A stretch of 64,000 nucleotides of DNA from Nocardia xishanensis NBRC 101358 (GCF_001613365.1 NZ_BDCF01000017.1:62001-126000); one strand, 5' to 3'; shown: positions 39,418 through 48,067, counted from the stretch's first letter. Made by a program: numbers and translations. Notes: generated by a model from the letters alone, not told the origin.

Positions 39418-40478
39418 TGCCTGCACCCCAGTTCACCGAACTCAACCGCCTCGGTAACTCTCGCAGCAACCGGTGGGGGAGCCGCGTCACGAACTTCCTG
39501 CTGCACACGCAGGAGGGCGACGGCACCGCCGAGTCGCTGGCGAGCTATCTGAACAACCCGAACAACGGTGCCTCCTACCACTACACCGTGCGCGACGGCG
39601 TCGTGTGCGACGTCGTTGACACCGACTACGCCAGCTGGTCCGTCCTCGACGCCAACTCGTACACGATCAACCTGTGCTTCGCCGGATCCCGTGCGTCATG
39701 GTCGCGGGAGCAGTGGCTTGCCCGCGAACACGACATCCGGATCGCCGCCTGGCTCGCCGTCCAGGACGCACGCAAGTACAGCTTCGCACCGGTCGTCATC
39801 GCCCCGCCCTACTACCAGGGCGAAGGCATAAGCGACCACCGATATGTCACAGACGAACTCGGAATCGGCACACATACTGACGTCGGCCCCGGCTTCCCAT
39901 GGGACCGGTTCGCCGCGTTCGTCAGCGAATATGCCGGTGGTGCAACGCTGGTGAACGAGATCGACGCGAAGGCGGAGGTGTCGCCGTGGCTCGGCGCCCG
40001 GCTGACTGCCGGCGAGAACGTGTGTCCCGACAACATCGGCCGCTGGGCGCACTTCGAACACGGCTACATCTACTGGTCGCCTTCGACTGGTGCACACCCG
40101 ATCCCGGACGCCCTCTGGAGCAAGTTCGAAGCGCTCGGCTGGGAAGTCGGCCCGCTCGGCTACCCGACCACCGACCACACCGTGCTTACTGGGCCGGATG
40201 GACAACCGTGGGGCGACGTGCAGGGCTTCCAAGGCGGCGCCCTGTACCGGCGATACGGCCAACCGATCGCTCTCTGGGTGCATGGAGCGATCCGAGACCA
40301 CTGGAACCGCTCAGGCTTTGAGAACGGCCCGTTCGGGTGGCCGACCTCGGACGAGCAGCCGTTCGACGGCGCTGCGTTCCAGGACTTCGAGCACGGCCGC
40401 ATCTACTGGATGCCTAAGCCGACCCTCGGCCTGCTGAACGCAGGCGAGACGGACAAGCCCCTCGCCGACGCCGCCTAA
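39417..40478 (+). CDS. lysA: Endolysin LysA: N-acetylmuramoyl-L-alanine amidase with LGFP repeats
   Basis: Residues 1-170 form an amidase_2/PGRP domain (NFLLHTQEGDGTAESLASYL with the zinc His, YHYTVRDG, and a late DHRYVTDELGIGTHTDVGPG with His and Asp-Val-Gly-Pro). Residues about 190-340 hold LGFP repeats (GPLGYPTTDH, GPFGWPTSDE), which bind the envelopes of mycolic-acid bacteria. It cleaves the amide bond between muramic acid and the stem peptide during lysis. The holin gene follows. Confidence 0.92.
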   Translation: MPAPQFTELNRLGNSRSNRWGSRVTNFLLHTQEGDGTAESLASYLNNPNNGASYHYTVRDGVVCDVVDTDYASWSVLDANSYTINLCFAGSRASWSREQWLAREHDIRIAAWLAVQDARKYSFAPVVIAPPYYQGEGISDHRYVTDELGIGTHTDVGPGFPWDRFAAFVSEYAGGATLVNEIDAKAEVSPWLGARLTAGENVCPDNIGRWAHFEHGYIYWSPSTGAHPIPDALWSKFEALGWEVGPLGYPTTDHTVLTGPDGQPWGDVQGFQGGALYRRYGQPIALWVHGAIRDHWNRSGFENGPFGWPTSDEQPFDGAAFQDFEHGRIYWMPKPTLGLLNAGETDKPLADAA

Positions 40479-40519
40479 CTGTGCGTCACTCTATTTCGAC
40501 TACCCAACGAGGTATCTCC

Positions 40520-40861
40520 ATGTCTTTTGACACCCTTCGTGACCTCTCCGCTGATGTACGCGGTCGCCTCTACGCGCTGCTCGCACCGGTTCAGGTCCTT
40601 CTGGTCACCCTCGGCCTTCTGAACGACTCCAACGCCGCCCTCTGGGGTTCGGTCGTCGCCGCAGTGCTCGGCTTCAGCGTCGCCGGCGCGAATTCCACTG
40701 CGACCTGGCGGACTTGGCTGTACGGGATCCTTGGGGTCGCGCAGCCGGTCCTGATCGCCTACGGCGTCTTCTCCGACTCGCAGGCCAGTGCGGTCGCTGC
40801 GGTTGTGACTACTGCGCTCGGCTTGGGCGTGGCCGCGGCTAAGACTCCGTCGATCGGATGA
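40520..40861 (+). CDS. Holin, r1t-like
   Basis: The 113-residue protein has three to four hydrophobic segments (YALLAPVQVLLVTLGLL, ALWGSVVAAVLGFSVAGA, WLYGILGVAQPVLIAYGVF, AVVTTALGLGVAAA) and short loops, as in r1t-type holins. It follows the endolysin and would make the membrane lesions that release it. The ATG at 40520 follows ACGAGG; an upstream ATG adds only a polar stretch. Confidence 0.85.
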   Translation: MSFDTLRDLSADVRGRLYALLAPVQVLLVTLGLLNDSNAALWGSVVAAVLGFSVAGANSTATWRTWLYGILGVAQPVLIAYGVFSDSQASAVAAVVTTALGLGVAAAKTPSIG

Positions 40862-41190
40862 GCGCCATTTGGACGGCCGTGATCGGGGCGTCCACTGGCT
40901 TGCTTGGTGTGATCGCGGGGTTCTTTGCCCCGCGGTCGCGCTCGCTGGATTCACAGCGTGCGGACTTCACTGCCGTCCTCGAACCGCTTCGGGATGAGTT
41001 GAAGGATCTTCGCGATCGTGTGAAAACCCTTGAGGCTCAGCATGTTGCGGACGTTGCGCAGCACTACCAGGACGTTCGCCGTATCGATGTGCTCGTCGAC
41101 TACGTGAAGGACCTGTTGGCGTTCATCCAGTTGCACGTTCCGTCGCCGCCGCCTCCTCCGATCCCGCCCGAAATTTCAAACGATATTTGA
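40858..41190 (+). CDS. Single-pass membrane protein with coiled coil, 110 aa
   Basis: One N-terminal TM segment (IWTAVIGASTGLLGVIAGFF) is followed by a coiled coil (LRDELKDLRDRVKTLEAQHV) and a proline-rich end. A second small membrane protein next to the holin is common in actinophage lysis cassettes and may modulate timing, for example as an antiholin or LysZ-like protein. Overlaps the holin stop. Confidence 0.72.
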   Translation: MSAIWTAVIGASTGLLGVIAGFFAPRSRSLDSQRADFTAVLEPLRDELKDLRDRVKTLEAQHVADVAQHYQDVRRIDVLVDYVKDLLAFIQLHVPSPPPPPIPPEISNDI

Positions 41191-41213
41191 CCCGGTATTG
41201 GGGGTGATCGCCT

Positions 41214-42122
41214 GTGACCGCCCCCAATCAATCCAATCCTGATGGCGCGCTCAACGTAGGCGATTTTGCAGCCTTTCAGGCGATGACGGAAGAGGACGCG
41301 AAAACCGCCATGACAAGCGGGTCCGTCTCTTCCATAGACGGTGCGCGCAGCACTCACGACAACGAGGTCAAAGCGCCCATCACCTCGCACGCCGGGTCGA
41401 TCGACAACCACGAAGTACGCATTGTGTCGCTGGAAGACGGCGGCACCATGACCGTCTACTCCGGAAACGCAACCTGGACCAATATTGGTGGCCGTATCGG
41501 CGTGGGTGTCATTTGCGGGGGCCAGGCCGGACAGAGCGGCGGCGGCAGCGAAGCCCAGAAGCTCGGCGGGAACCATGGCGGCTACAAGTACATGGAGTTC
41601 GATGCCGCCGACCTGCCGGCGACCGTGGCTATCACTGTTGGCGCTCCCGGAACTTCGGCAGGTCAGGCGGGCGGCATCTCGTCGTTCGGGTCGTATGTTG
41701 TGGGCGAGCATGGCGTTTCGCCTGCGATCCACACGAGCCGGGGCGCGATGGCATCGTCTTCTGGTCCTGGCGCTGGCGGAAACAATGCTGGCGATTTCGA
41801 CCTCGCGGGGTTTTCCGGGGGTTCGTCCGCGCTGGGCTCCGCTGGCGCTGGCGGTGCGGCTGGCGGTGGCGGTGGTGGCACTGCTGGTCATGGCGGTGCT
41901 GGCGGTTCAGTGCCGACGGATTCGCTGACTCCGTGCGGCGGTGGGGGAGGCGGCGCAGGCGGCGGTAACCGCGGCCTGATCTCCACGGCCGGCAACGGCG
42001 GCGCTGGCGGTGCTCCGGGTGGAGGCGGCGGCGCTGGCGGCAACTGTGAACTCGGTGCCGCGGGGACTTTCGGCGCTGGTGGCGCTGGGCGCGTATTCGT
42101 CATCCAATCAGCAGGAGCATGA
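41214..42122 (+). CDS. Glycine-rich tail-tip / receptor-binding protein
   Basis: The 302-residue protein has a helical attachment part (about residues 1-70), a beta part (TMTVYSGNATWTNIGGRIGV), and a C-terminal 110 residues made largely of glycine-rich loops (GAGGAAGGGGGGTAGHGGAG and similar). Glycine-rich caps are found in phage tail-tip adhesins where loop polymorphism sets host range. GTG start. Confidence 0.75.
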   Translation: MTAPNQSNPDGALNVGDFAAFQAMTEEDAKTAMTSGSVSSIDGARSTHDNEVKAPITSHAGSIDNHEVRIVSLEDGGTMTVYSGNATWTNIGGRIGVGVICGGQAGQSGGGSEAQKLGGNHGGYKYMEFDAADLPATVAITVGAPGTSAGQAGGISSFGSYVVGEHGVSPAIHTSRGAMASSSGPGAGGNNAGDFDLAGFSGGSSALGSAGAGGAAGGGGGGTAGHGGAGGSVPTDSLTPCGGGGGGAGGGNRGLISTAGNGGAGGAPGGGGGAGGNCELGAAGTFGAGGAGRVFVIQSAGA

Positions 42123-42454
42123 CCTTGAGGAATGCCACAGTGCATATCCCGCTCGTCGAGGGCATCTACCCCGGACGGACGCGAGTGTACAAACTCGACC
42201 CGCCGCTCCCGGATCCCGATAACGGCAACGCACACGAGTACGTGGCTGTTGTTGTTCAACCGGGTAGGCGTAACCATCAACTACCGGAAACCTTGGTTTT
42301 CGCTGCGAACCCGATCAATGGCGGACCGAAAGGTCCATCGATGAAGCGGCTTCCAGGTTCCGGCATTCTCTATTTCTGGCCCGACGATCCCGATGACGGC
42401 TGGCGGTGGGCGCTCATGCAACTCGGCGTGACACAGATCGAGGGTGCAGCGTGA
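42119..42454 (+). CDS. Minor tail-region protein, 111 aa
   Basis: Begins MTLRNATVHIPLVEGIYPGR; beta-rich with PGSGILYFWPDDPDDGWRWA. The family occurs beside glycine-rich tail-tip proteins in these phages and is probably structural. ATGA overlap with the preceding gene. Confidence 0.6.
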   Translation: MTLRNATVHIPLVEGIYPGRTRVYKLDPPLPDPDNGNAHEYVAVVVQPGRRNHQLPETLVFAANPINGGPKGPSMKRLPGSGILYFWPDDPDDGWRWALMQLGVTQIEGAA

Positions 42455-42759
42455 CCATCGGAAACGAACCTCTCATCGACACGCTCGTCCTTGTCAAGGG
42501 TCAGGATTTCATTCACGAAATCCTCATGCCCGCAGGGGAATCGGTCCCTCCGAGTACGACTTGTGAACTCATCATCAGCGATCTGACAGGCGCCGTGCTC
42601 GCTGATTGGGACGCCTCCGTCGCGTCGACCTCGATCAGCTGGAATGTGTCGTCCACTGTCGCGGACACCATCAACCTGCCCGCGACCTTCCGCATCTACG
42701 TCCACTACAGCGACGGCAAAGACTTCTGCTGGTACGCCGGGCAAGTCGTCCGGGAGTGA
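42451..42759 (+). CDS. Beta-sandwich tail protein (LtfC-like), 102 aa
   Basis: The GTG at 42451 overlaps the preceding stop. The product is almost all beta (LVLVKGQDFIHEILMPAGES, ATFRIYVHYSDGKDFCWYAG). This pattern resembles the LtfC/p132 beta-sandwich found in actinophage tail regions. Probably structural. Confidence 0.62.
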   Translation: MTIGNEPLIDTLVLVKGQDFIHEILMPAGESVPPSTTCELIISDLTGAVLADWDASVASTSISWNVSSTVADTINLPATFRIYVHYSDGKDFCWYAGQVVRE

Positions 42760-42831
42760 TCTCCCCCTCCCCAGTCTTCTTTTCCTTTTAGCCGGTATCC
42801 CGTTGGGTGCCAGCGTATTTGAGGTGCACTC

Positions 42832-43185
42832 ATGGCAATCGCCGTCGCAACAACCAGGCAAGTCCTCGCCGACGCCTACAAAACTCTCGCAGGCTCATCG
42901 AGCGTCTACGTAAGCCTGCACACCGCCGACCCGAGTACGACCGGCGCCAACGAGGCCACAGGTGGCGGCTACGCCCGCGTCCAGGGCACATGGAGTTCTG
43001 GCAGCGGTGGCGCACTGTCCATGGCTGAGTTGACGTTTACGGCTCCCGCGGGAACGTACACGCACGTGGGCCTGTGGTCGGCGTCCAGCTCGGGCACCTT
43101 CTATGACAAGGCGGCTCTCAGCCCCAACATCACCCTTGGTAGCGCGGGCACGATCAAGGTCACTCCCTCCTTCGCCCTGAGCTGA
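42832..43185 (+). CDS. Tail fibre protein, 117 aa
   Basis: The product (LADAYKTLAGSSSVYVSLHT ... YTHVGLWSASSSGTFYDKAA) matches a common actinophage tail-fibre-like family with the signature YVSLHTADPSTTGANE and a conserved GLWSAS. It directly precedes the large repetitive fibre gene and overlaps its start by one base. Confidence 0.72.
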   Translation: MAIAVATTRQVLADAYKTLAGSSSVYVSLHTADPSTTGANEATGGGYARVQGTWSSGSGGALSMAELTFTAPAGTYTHVGLWSASSSGTFYDKAALSPNITLGSAGTIKVTPSFALS

Positions 43186-44090
43186 TGGCATCTCTGCCGA
43201 CGTCGTCGCGGTGGCAGGCTAGCCTGCCTGGGGCGCCGGCATCGTCAGCGTCTCTTCCGAGCGGTTCTCGTACCCGCCTGCCCGCAATACGCTGGTACGA
43301 GCCGCCGCCGATCATCCCCTTCACCGGGACTGGCACCTTGTCCGCGATCGCGGTTGCGCATGCGACAGCCCAGTTCACCGCTGTCGGTGACCTTTCCGCC
43401 ATCGGCGCCCCTGCTGTGACGGCTGGGTTCTCCGGTGTTGGCGAATTCTCGGTGCCAATGAACGAGGGCGACGCCCTGTTCGAAGCCGTTGGTGCGCTCG
43501 CTGTCTCTGCCACACCTTCATGCACGGCGACCTTCTCCGGCACCGGCATTCTCTCTGCGCTCGGTGTCCCTGCTGCCACTGCGGCTCTCTCTGGGGCTGG
43601 AACACTGTCGGCGACTGGCTATCCGACTGCGACGGTAGCTTTCTCGGGTGCTGGCACGCTGTCGGCGACCGCGGTGACGTTCTCTCCCAGCGGTATGACG
43701 AAGAACGGCACGCAGACGTGGGCGGTTAACTCCACCTGGACGACGATCACGTCCTGGACGGCGAACACGGGCACCTACCCAGGCAGTTCGGTGGATGGCT
43801 CGCATCGTCTTGTCGTGCAGGGCAGCAAGTCCAATGCCACTGTTGCCGCGCAAGTCCCATTTACGGGATCGTTTGGCGGCACGCATCAGATCCGCGTGGT
43901 CGATCAGAACGGCACAGTGATCGGGTCGGCGGGCTCGGGTGTCAGCGGCAACTCCGGTACCTGCACTGTGACGGTGAACAATGTCAACCTCGCAAGCATC
44001 ACTGCTATCGGAGTCCAGATGTTCTGTGACGGTGCGTCGTCGACGGGCACTGTGACGTCGGGCGCTACGTCCTTCTTGACCATCACGTAA
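43185..44090 (+). CDS. Repetitive tail fibre / adhesin, 301 aa
   Basis: Residues about 45-170 contain at least six short repeats of the type F-x-G-x-G-x-L-S-A (for example PFTGTGTLSAI, TATFSGTGILSAL, TVAFSGAGTLSAT). The C-terminal 125 residues form a separate beta domain (SHRLVVQGSKSNATVAAQVP). The last gene before a strong terminator, it likely contributes to host recognition. Repeat number could vary by recombination. Confidence 0.75.
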   Translation: MASLPTSSRWQASLPGAPASSASLPSGSRTRLPAIRWYEPPPIIPFTGTGTLSAIAVAHATAQFTAVGDLSAIGAPAVTAGFSGVGEFSVPMNEGDALFEAVGALAVSATPSCTATFSGTGILSALGVPAATAALSGAGTLSATGYPTATVAFSGAGTLSATAVTFSPSGMTKNGTQTWAVNSTWTTITSWTANTGTYPGSSVDGSHRLVVQGSKSNATVAAQVPFTGSFGGTHQIRVVDQNGTVIGSAGSGVSGNSGTCTVTVNNVNLASITAIGVQMFCDGASSTGTVTSGATSFLTIT

Positions 44091-44100
44091 CGAAGCTGGA

Positions 44101-44135
44101 CGGCCCCTGAACCTTGGTGGTTCAGGGGCCGTTTT
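44101..44135 (+). terminator. Strong intrinsic terminator of the structural operon
   Basis: CGGCCCCTGAAC (44101-44112) pairs perfectly with GTTCAGGGGCCG (44120-44131) around a 7-base loop, followed directly by TTTT. It lies 10 bases after the last tail gene. Confidence 0.92.
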
Positions 44136-44166
44136 CGTCGTGTCGAGGGTGCGAGCGGTTTGCTAC

Positions 44167-44195
44167 GTGACGTTCCAGCAAACACACGATAGGAT
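44167..44195 (+). promoter_or_regulatory. Promoter of a leaderless cargo gene
   Basis: TAGGAT (44190-44195) fits the TAnnnT -10 and lies 6 bases before the ATG at 44202, so transcription would start at the codon. A -35-like GTGACG (44167-44172) is 17 bp upstream. This follows the late terminator, where lysogen-expressed genes are expected. Confidence 0.55.
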
Positions 44196-44201
44196 TCGCA
44201 C

Positions 44202-44573
44202 ATGTGTTCGAGATTATGGTTTGAGGTGAGGGGGCAAGGGGTAGTGGTCCGGGACTATGACGAATTCATCTGCGCGCACGTCACTGCTGACGCCTCCGAT
44301 CTCCTCGATGCACTCGGTATCGCAACCCGCAGTCCCGCAGGGGAAGTCGCCGTATGGATCGATCCTGGTTGGCAGTGGTGGCGCGAAGTCGGGCACGTCA
44401 GCGTCACCGGCAACCGGATCCAAATCTGGCCGCACCGCGGCATCACCGGCACCGACATGGACGTCCTGCGCGGCGCGGCCTGCGACGCATTCCGTATCCC
44501 GCCCTCATCAGCCGCTCAATGGTTGCGGCGAGGGCGCGGATGGGAATGCTCGATCTCTGTCCCCGCTGACTAG
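44202..44573 (+). CDS. Cargo protein, 123 aa, unknown function
   Basis: Begins MCSRLWFEVRGQGVVVRDYD. The body is alpha/beta with several tryptophans (VWIDPGWQWWREVGHVSVTG). It is tail-to-tail with the minus-strand DUF4352 gene (4-base overlap of ends). Its promoter would give a leaderless mRNA. No family is recognised. Confidence 0.6.
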   Translation: MCSRLWFEVRGQGVVVRDYDEFICAHVTADASDLLDALGIATRSPAGEVAVWIDPGWQWWREVGHVSVTGNRIQIWPHRGITGTDMDVLRGAACDAFRIPPSSAAQWLRRGRGWECSISVPAD

Positions 44574-45274
44574 CGGAGCGCGACCTTCACGCCGCCGGAG
44601 AACATCGAGTCATGGAACTCGGCCGCGGCAGGAACCGTCCCCGGCGGGATATCGAACGCGATTGCCGCCGACACCGTGAATCCAGGGTTCAACGTTCCAT
44701 CGATGTCGTCGTTCAACGCCTGTCCGGCTTCCCAATTCGCCTCGAACTCGCGGCCCTGGTCGTCGATGAGCTTCTGGTTGTCGCCGAAGAATCCGCGGGG
44801 CTCGTTGCCAACGTTGGTGATGTTCACGTGGACGACGATGAACTGGCCTCGCGCGGTCGCTTCCCAGAAACTGCCGGCGCCAATCTTCGTGACGGGCGCA
44901 TCGATGGCGGTGACCTGGAATTCGAACTTGCCATCCCGGACGGCCGTGCCAGCGGGCGCGTACTTGCTACTCGGTGGCGCGGGTGTCGCGGGGGCAGGGG
45001 ACTGGGCTCCAGGGGCGGGCGCGGCGAGCGGTGCGGCCGACGTCGAATGGCGAGGGGTCGTGGGGTCGTCGCTGTTGCTGCTGCTCATGGCGACGATGCC
45101 GAAGCATCCGCCACACAGAAGGATTGGTGCCAAGACCACGCCCAGGATGATCCACAGCACCGGGGATTGCTTCTTCTGTGGCGGTGGCGGGTATCCCGGC
45201 TGGCGGGGCGGCCCGTAGTAGGGCTGCTGCGGTCCGGCTGGCCCGAGCGGTGGCGGTGGCGGCTGGTAGGTCAA
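44570..45274 (-). CDS. DUF4352 membrane-anchored protein, 234 aa
   Basis: An N-terminal cytosolic proline/tyrosine-rich region (YQPPPPPLGPAGPQQPYYG) is followed by a TM segment (VLWIILGVVLAPILLCGGCF, about residues 40-60), an Ala/Pro linker and a C-terminal DUF4352 Ig-like domain (GKFEFQVTAIDAP .. GQFIVVHVNITNVGNEP). Such proteins are frequent in actinobacteria and their prophages and face the outside. An envelope or superinfection-exclusion role is possible. Confidence 0.8.
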   Translation of the reverse strand: MTYQPPPPPLGPAGPQQPYYGPPRQPGYPPPPQKKQSPVLWIILGVVLAPILLCGGCFGIVAMSSSNSDDPTTPRHSTSAAPLAAPAPGAQSPAPATPAPPSSKYAPAGTAVRDGKFEFQVTAIDAPVTKIGAGSFWEATARGQFIVVHVNITNVGNEPRGFFGDNQKLIDDQGREFEANWEAGQALNDDIDGTLNPGFTVSAAIAFDIPPGTVPAAAEFHDSMFSGGVKVALR

Positions 45275-45395
45275 GGGTTCCCCCTGGGGTGAGTGGCCGT
45301 GTCGCAGTGTCGATCTGCGCTATTGTGTGGGCTGTTACACGTTTAGAGGGAGAGCGTATCGGGCACGGCTTCTGACGGGGAAGACTGCTGCACTG

Positions 45396-45422
45396 TTGCC
45401 GGGCTGTGAGCTTGGCTATCAT
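45396..45422 (+). promoter_or_regulatory. Candidate promoter for a leaderless cargo gene
   Basis: TTGCCG (45396-45401) and TATCAT (45417-45422) are 15 bp apart. The -10 ends 6 bases before the ATG at 45429, predicting a leaderless transcript, the same layout as at 44202 and 15497. Confidence 0.5.
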
Positions 45423-45428
45423 TCGAAC

Positions 45429-45758
45429 ATGAGTGCGAACGAGGAAACGGAGCGGGTCGAGGGGTGGGGGCCTGCCGTCACAAACGAGATTTGGGGTCAC
45501 CGCGAGCCCGCGAAACGTGTGTGGGTCCGCCTCGACGCCGTCATGCTCCGCAACCCAGGCATCCCCATCCGTCAGAACGCGGCCGGCATCGACATGACCG
45601 GCGAAGTGCCCGGCATCCTCTTCTACTGGATTCCAACGGGCCGCGGCGACTGGATGGGGATGGTGGATTACGACGTCCAGTACTTGGACGGCCGGACACT
45701 GCGCTTACGGCAACAGCTCCTGCCGTCCTATACCGTGCGGGAGCGGATCGAAGAGTAG
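45429..45758 (+). CDS. Cargo protein, 109 aa, unknown function
   Basis: Begins MSANEETERVEGWGPAVTNE. The later part (GEVPGILFYWIPTGRGDWMG, DYDVQYLDGRTLRLRQQLLP) is beta-rich. The ATG at 45429 was chosen for its promoter; upstream in-frame sequence is not supported. It converges with the minus-strand nuclease-like gene (1 base between them). Confidence 0.6.
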   Translation: MSANEETERVEGWGPAVTNEIWGHREPAKRVWVRLDAVMLRNPGIPIRQNAAGIDMTGEVPGILFYWIPTGRGDWMGMVDYDVQYLDGRTLRLRQQLLPSYTVRERIEE

Positions 45759-45759
45759 G

Positions 45760-47223
45760 TCACGACGGCCCGCGTTCGATCCCGCGTTGCCGGTCACGCT
45801 CCCGTTGCTCACGGGCCGCTCGCTCGGCAGCCATCCGTGAGCGATGATCCGGATCCGCGTCGCGCTCTACTCGCCGCGCTTCCTCACCGGGCAGGAGATG
45901 GTTCAGTCCGAGCACGCGGGCAACCATCGGGTCCATGCCGCGCTCGATGGCGTCTCTCTCCAGCGCTTGGTGCTGCGCGCGTGCCTCTCGCGCCTCCTGC
46001 TCCCGCTTCGCAATTTCACCGAGGCCATCGATCCGCGAAACCATCTCTTTGTCACGTTGATCGGTGATGAGCTTCATCCCGAGCAGCCATTCCTCACGGC
46101 TCTGAAGCGGGCTGTCCCGTGGCGGATCTGGCAAGCCCCGTGACAACTCCTCGAACATCTTGCGCTCCATCTTCTGGACCGCGGCGTAAGTATTGCCCAA
46201 CGCAACGTGCTGTTGGCGTACCTGCTCGATGTCGAGGGCTCTGCCCTGCTCGCGTGCCTGCGCGATCTCCCGATGTGCTTCGCGGGCTGCTTTGTCCAGG
46301 CTTTCGCGTTCCCGGTCGAACAGTTCATGCCCGATGTTGTCGATTGGCCTGGACGTTTCGGCGTGCGCGTCCAGCGCCCGAAGCTCCAGCCACTTCTCGA
46401 CCTCGCGGTTCTCGTGGAACCGCAGCCCCAGCGCTTGGCGCCGTTCGTCTGCTTTGTCCAGTGCTACGCGCAGCTCCGCCCGGTCGAGGTCGCGCAACGT
46501 GTGGTAGACGAACCGCATCTGCTCGATACCGACTTCGCGCCCCTGCTCCTTGGCTTTCGTGATCTCAGTGAGGTAGTCGCGAGCGATGTCGCCGATGCCG
46601 CGTCCTGGCGCTTCCTTCTCCTGCGCCGCGGGGAGCCGGGAAAGATTGTCGCGAAGTTGCTGCCGCTGCTCTTTCTGCACCACACGCGTGCCAGCCTCCA
46701 AGACGCGTTGAAACACGCGCTCGTTCATTTTCATGACGCGGAACAGTTGCGGGTACTGCTGGGACAACCGCGCGATCTCCTCGCGCGCTTCCTTACTGAA
46801 GGTGCCCTCTCTGGCTTCGCGGGTGATCAGGATGACTCGCTCACCTTTGGTGAGCTTGTCGGCATAGCCACGTAATTGGGCCATGTCGCGTTCGCCCTTG
46901 ATGGCACCTGCTTTGATCTCGATGTTCGCGGCGATACCGTCAGGTGTCTTCGCCTGCTCCAGGTGTCGGTCGACGACGATCTTCTCCCCGGTGTCGGCCC
47001 TGTGCGGCACCTCGGGCGTCCATCCGGCTTCCCTCAGCCCTAGAACGATGTCGAGGCCGCGCGCGACCGTGTAGCCGTAGATGCCATTCGTCCGCCAGAC
47101 CGCGTTCGCGTCCTTCCAGCGGTCGACCCCTTTCGGGATCTCGCCCTTCGCGATCTTGCCTGGTCCGTAGTTCTCAAGGTACTGATGCCGCTCCGCGGGC
47201 GACAGATCGTCGGGATGCCCCAC
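45760..47223 (-). CDS. Putative PD-(D/E)xK nuclease with long coiled coil, 487 aa
   Basis: Residues about 40-150 look like a restriction-endonuclease fold: KIVVDRHLE (D85), NIEIKAG (E102-x-K104) and QLRGYADKL, a D-x16-E-x-K arrangement as in Mrr-like or toxin nucleases. The remaining 320 residues are a highly charged helical region with many Arg/Glu repeats (AKEQGREVGIEQMRFVYHTL). It forms a pair with the 184-residue gene just upstream. A toxin-like or defence nuclease is a reasonable guess; it is not proven. Confidence 0.62.
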   Translation of the reverse strand: MGHPDDLSPAERHQYLENYGPGKIAKGEIPKGVDRWKDANAVWRTNGIYGYTVARGLDIVLGLREAGWTPEVPHRADTGEKIVVDRHLEQAKTPDGIAANIEIKAGAIKGERDMAQLRGYADKLTKGERVILITREAREGTFSKEAREEIARLSQQYPQLFRVMKMNERVFQRVLEAGTRVVQKEQRQQLRDNLSRLPAAQEKEAPGRGIGDIARDYLTEITKAKEQGREVGIEQMRFVYHTLRDLDRAELRVALDKADERRQALGLRFHENREVEKWLELRALDAHAETSRPIDNIGHELFDRERESLDKAAREAHREIAQAREQGRALDIEQVRQQHVALGNTYAAVQKMERKMFEELSRGLPDPPRDSPLQSREEWLLGMKLITDQRDKEMVSRIDGLGEIAKREQEAREARAQHQALERDAIERGMDPMVARVLGLNHLLPGEEARRVERDADPDHRSRMAAERAAREQRERDRQRGIERGPS

Positions 47224-47248
47224 TGTGTCCTGCTATGTTCATGCCCCG

Positions 47249-47803
47249 TCACCTTCCGGTGCGAAGCGAATCCATCTGTTCCTCTATGGACGGCTTGTTG
47301 TCGGCCACCCATTTCTTGTAATCGCGGTCGGAGTTGCCGAAGACCCACGCAAGCATGTTCTCGTCGGGGAGCGGGAATCGCTTGCTGCCCTTGGCGAACG
47401 CCAACCCGAGCTGGTCGCCTACGTCCATATACAGCAGTCGATACGGCTCCCGAATCATCGGGTACAGACCACCGGCATCGTCGGGGGCATTGACCCAATT
47501 CGCCTTAAAGCAACGGCAATACACCTGGCCGATGTACCGGATGAAGCGGTCGGCGACCGCAGCGTTCGCGGGGTCCTGGGCGCCATGCAGGTCGCCGAAG
47601 ATGGCGCGAGCCGCCTCACTGGCCAGGCGCAGGCCCTCGGCGGACCACGGCTTGTCTAGTGCGCCGACCGCAGGCGCATCCTCGGTCAGGAAGATGGATA
47701 GCGCATGGTCCATCTCCGCCAACCATTCCTGGAATTCGGGCACGTGCTGTTCCTTCTCAAATCGACGCCGTTGCGCGGGTGCGAGCTGGTGAACACTTCC
47801 CAT
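47249..47803 (-). CDS. Partner of the nuclease-like gene, 184 aa
   Basis: The first gene of a two-gene minus-strand unit (25 bases upstream of the nuclease-like gene). The product is mostly helical and acidic, with ALSIFLTEDAPAVGALDKPW, a C-terminal EENMLAWVFG-type segment and charged end. GAGGAGCAGGTC gives a strong ribosome-binding site. It may be an immunity or regulatory partner, inferred only from gene order. Confidence 0.65.
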   Translation of the reverse strand: MGSVHQLAPAQRRRFEKEQHVPEFQEWLAEMDHALSIFLTEDAPAVGALDKPWSAEGLRLASEAARAIFGDLHGAQDPANAAVADRFIRYIGQVYCRCFKANWVNAPDDAGGLYPMIREPYRLLYMDVGDQLGLAFAKGSKRFPLPDENMLAWVFGNSDRDYKKWVADNKPSIEEQMDSLRTGR

Positions 47804-47848
47804 GACCTGCTCCTCTCGGTTGCTGCGGTCTAGCGGAAGTGTCCCAGA

Positions 47849-48067
47849 TCACGGGCCTAGGTACAGCGCTTCACACGGCAACCTGCGCAATCCGGTGGCA
47901 TCGCCGGGGATGAGGATGACGCTGTTGAGGTAGCGGCGCATCTGGTCGTCATGCATGAGTCGCAATGCTGCTGCGGCCTGTGCGGCGTAGTGGAGGATCA
48001 CGCCCTGTAGGTCGACTTGTATGTGCACATCGTCCCCGTCGCTGGAGTCGTCGTCGGCGCGTGTCAC
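47849..48067 (-). CDS. Small cargo protein, 72 aa
   Basis: Begins MTRADDDSSDGDDVHIQVDL, with an amphipathic helix (YAAQAAAALRLMHDDQMRRY). Overlaps the upstream gene's stop by four bases. It belongs to the three-gene minus-strand operon below the HTH regulator. Function unknown. Confidence 0.6.
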   Translation of the reverse strand: MTRADDDSSDGDDVHIQVDLQGVILHYAAQAAAALRLMHDDQMRRYLNSVILIPGDATGLRRLPCEALYLGP

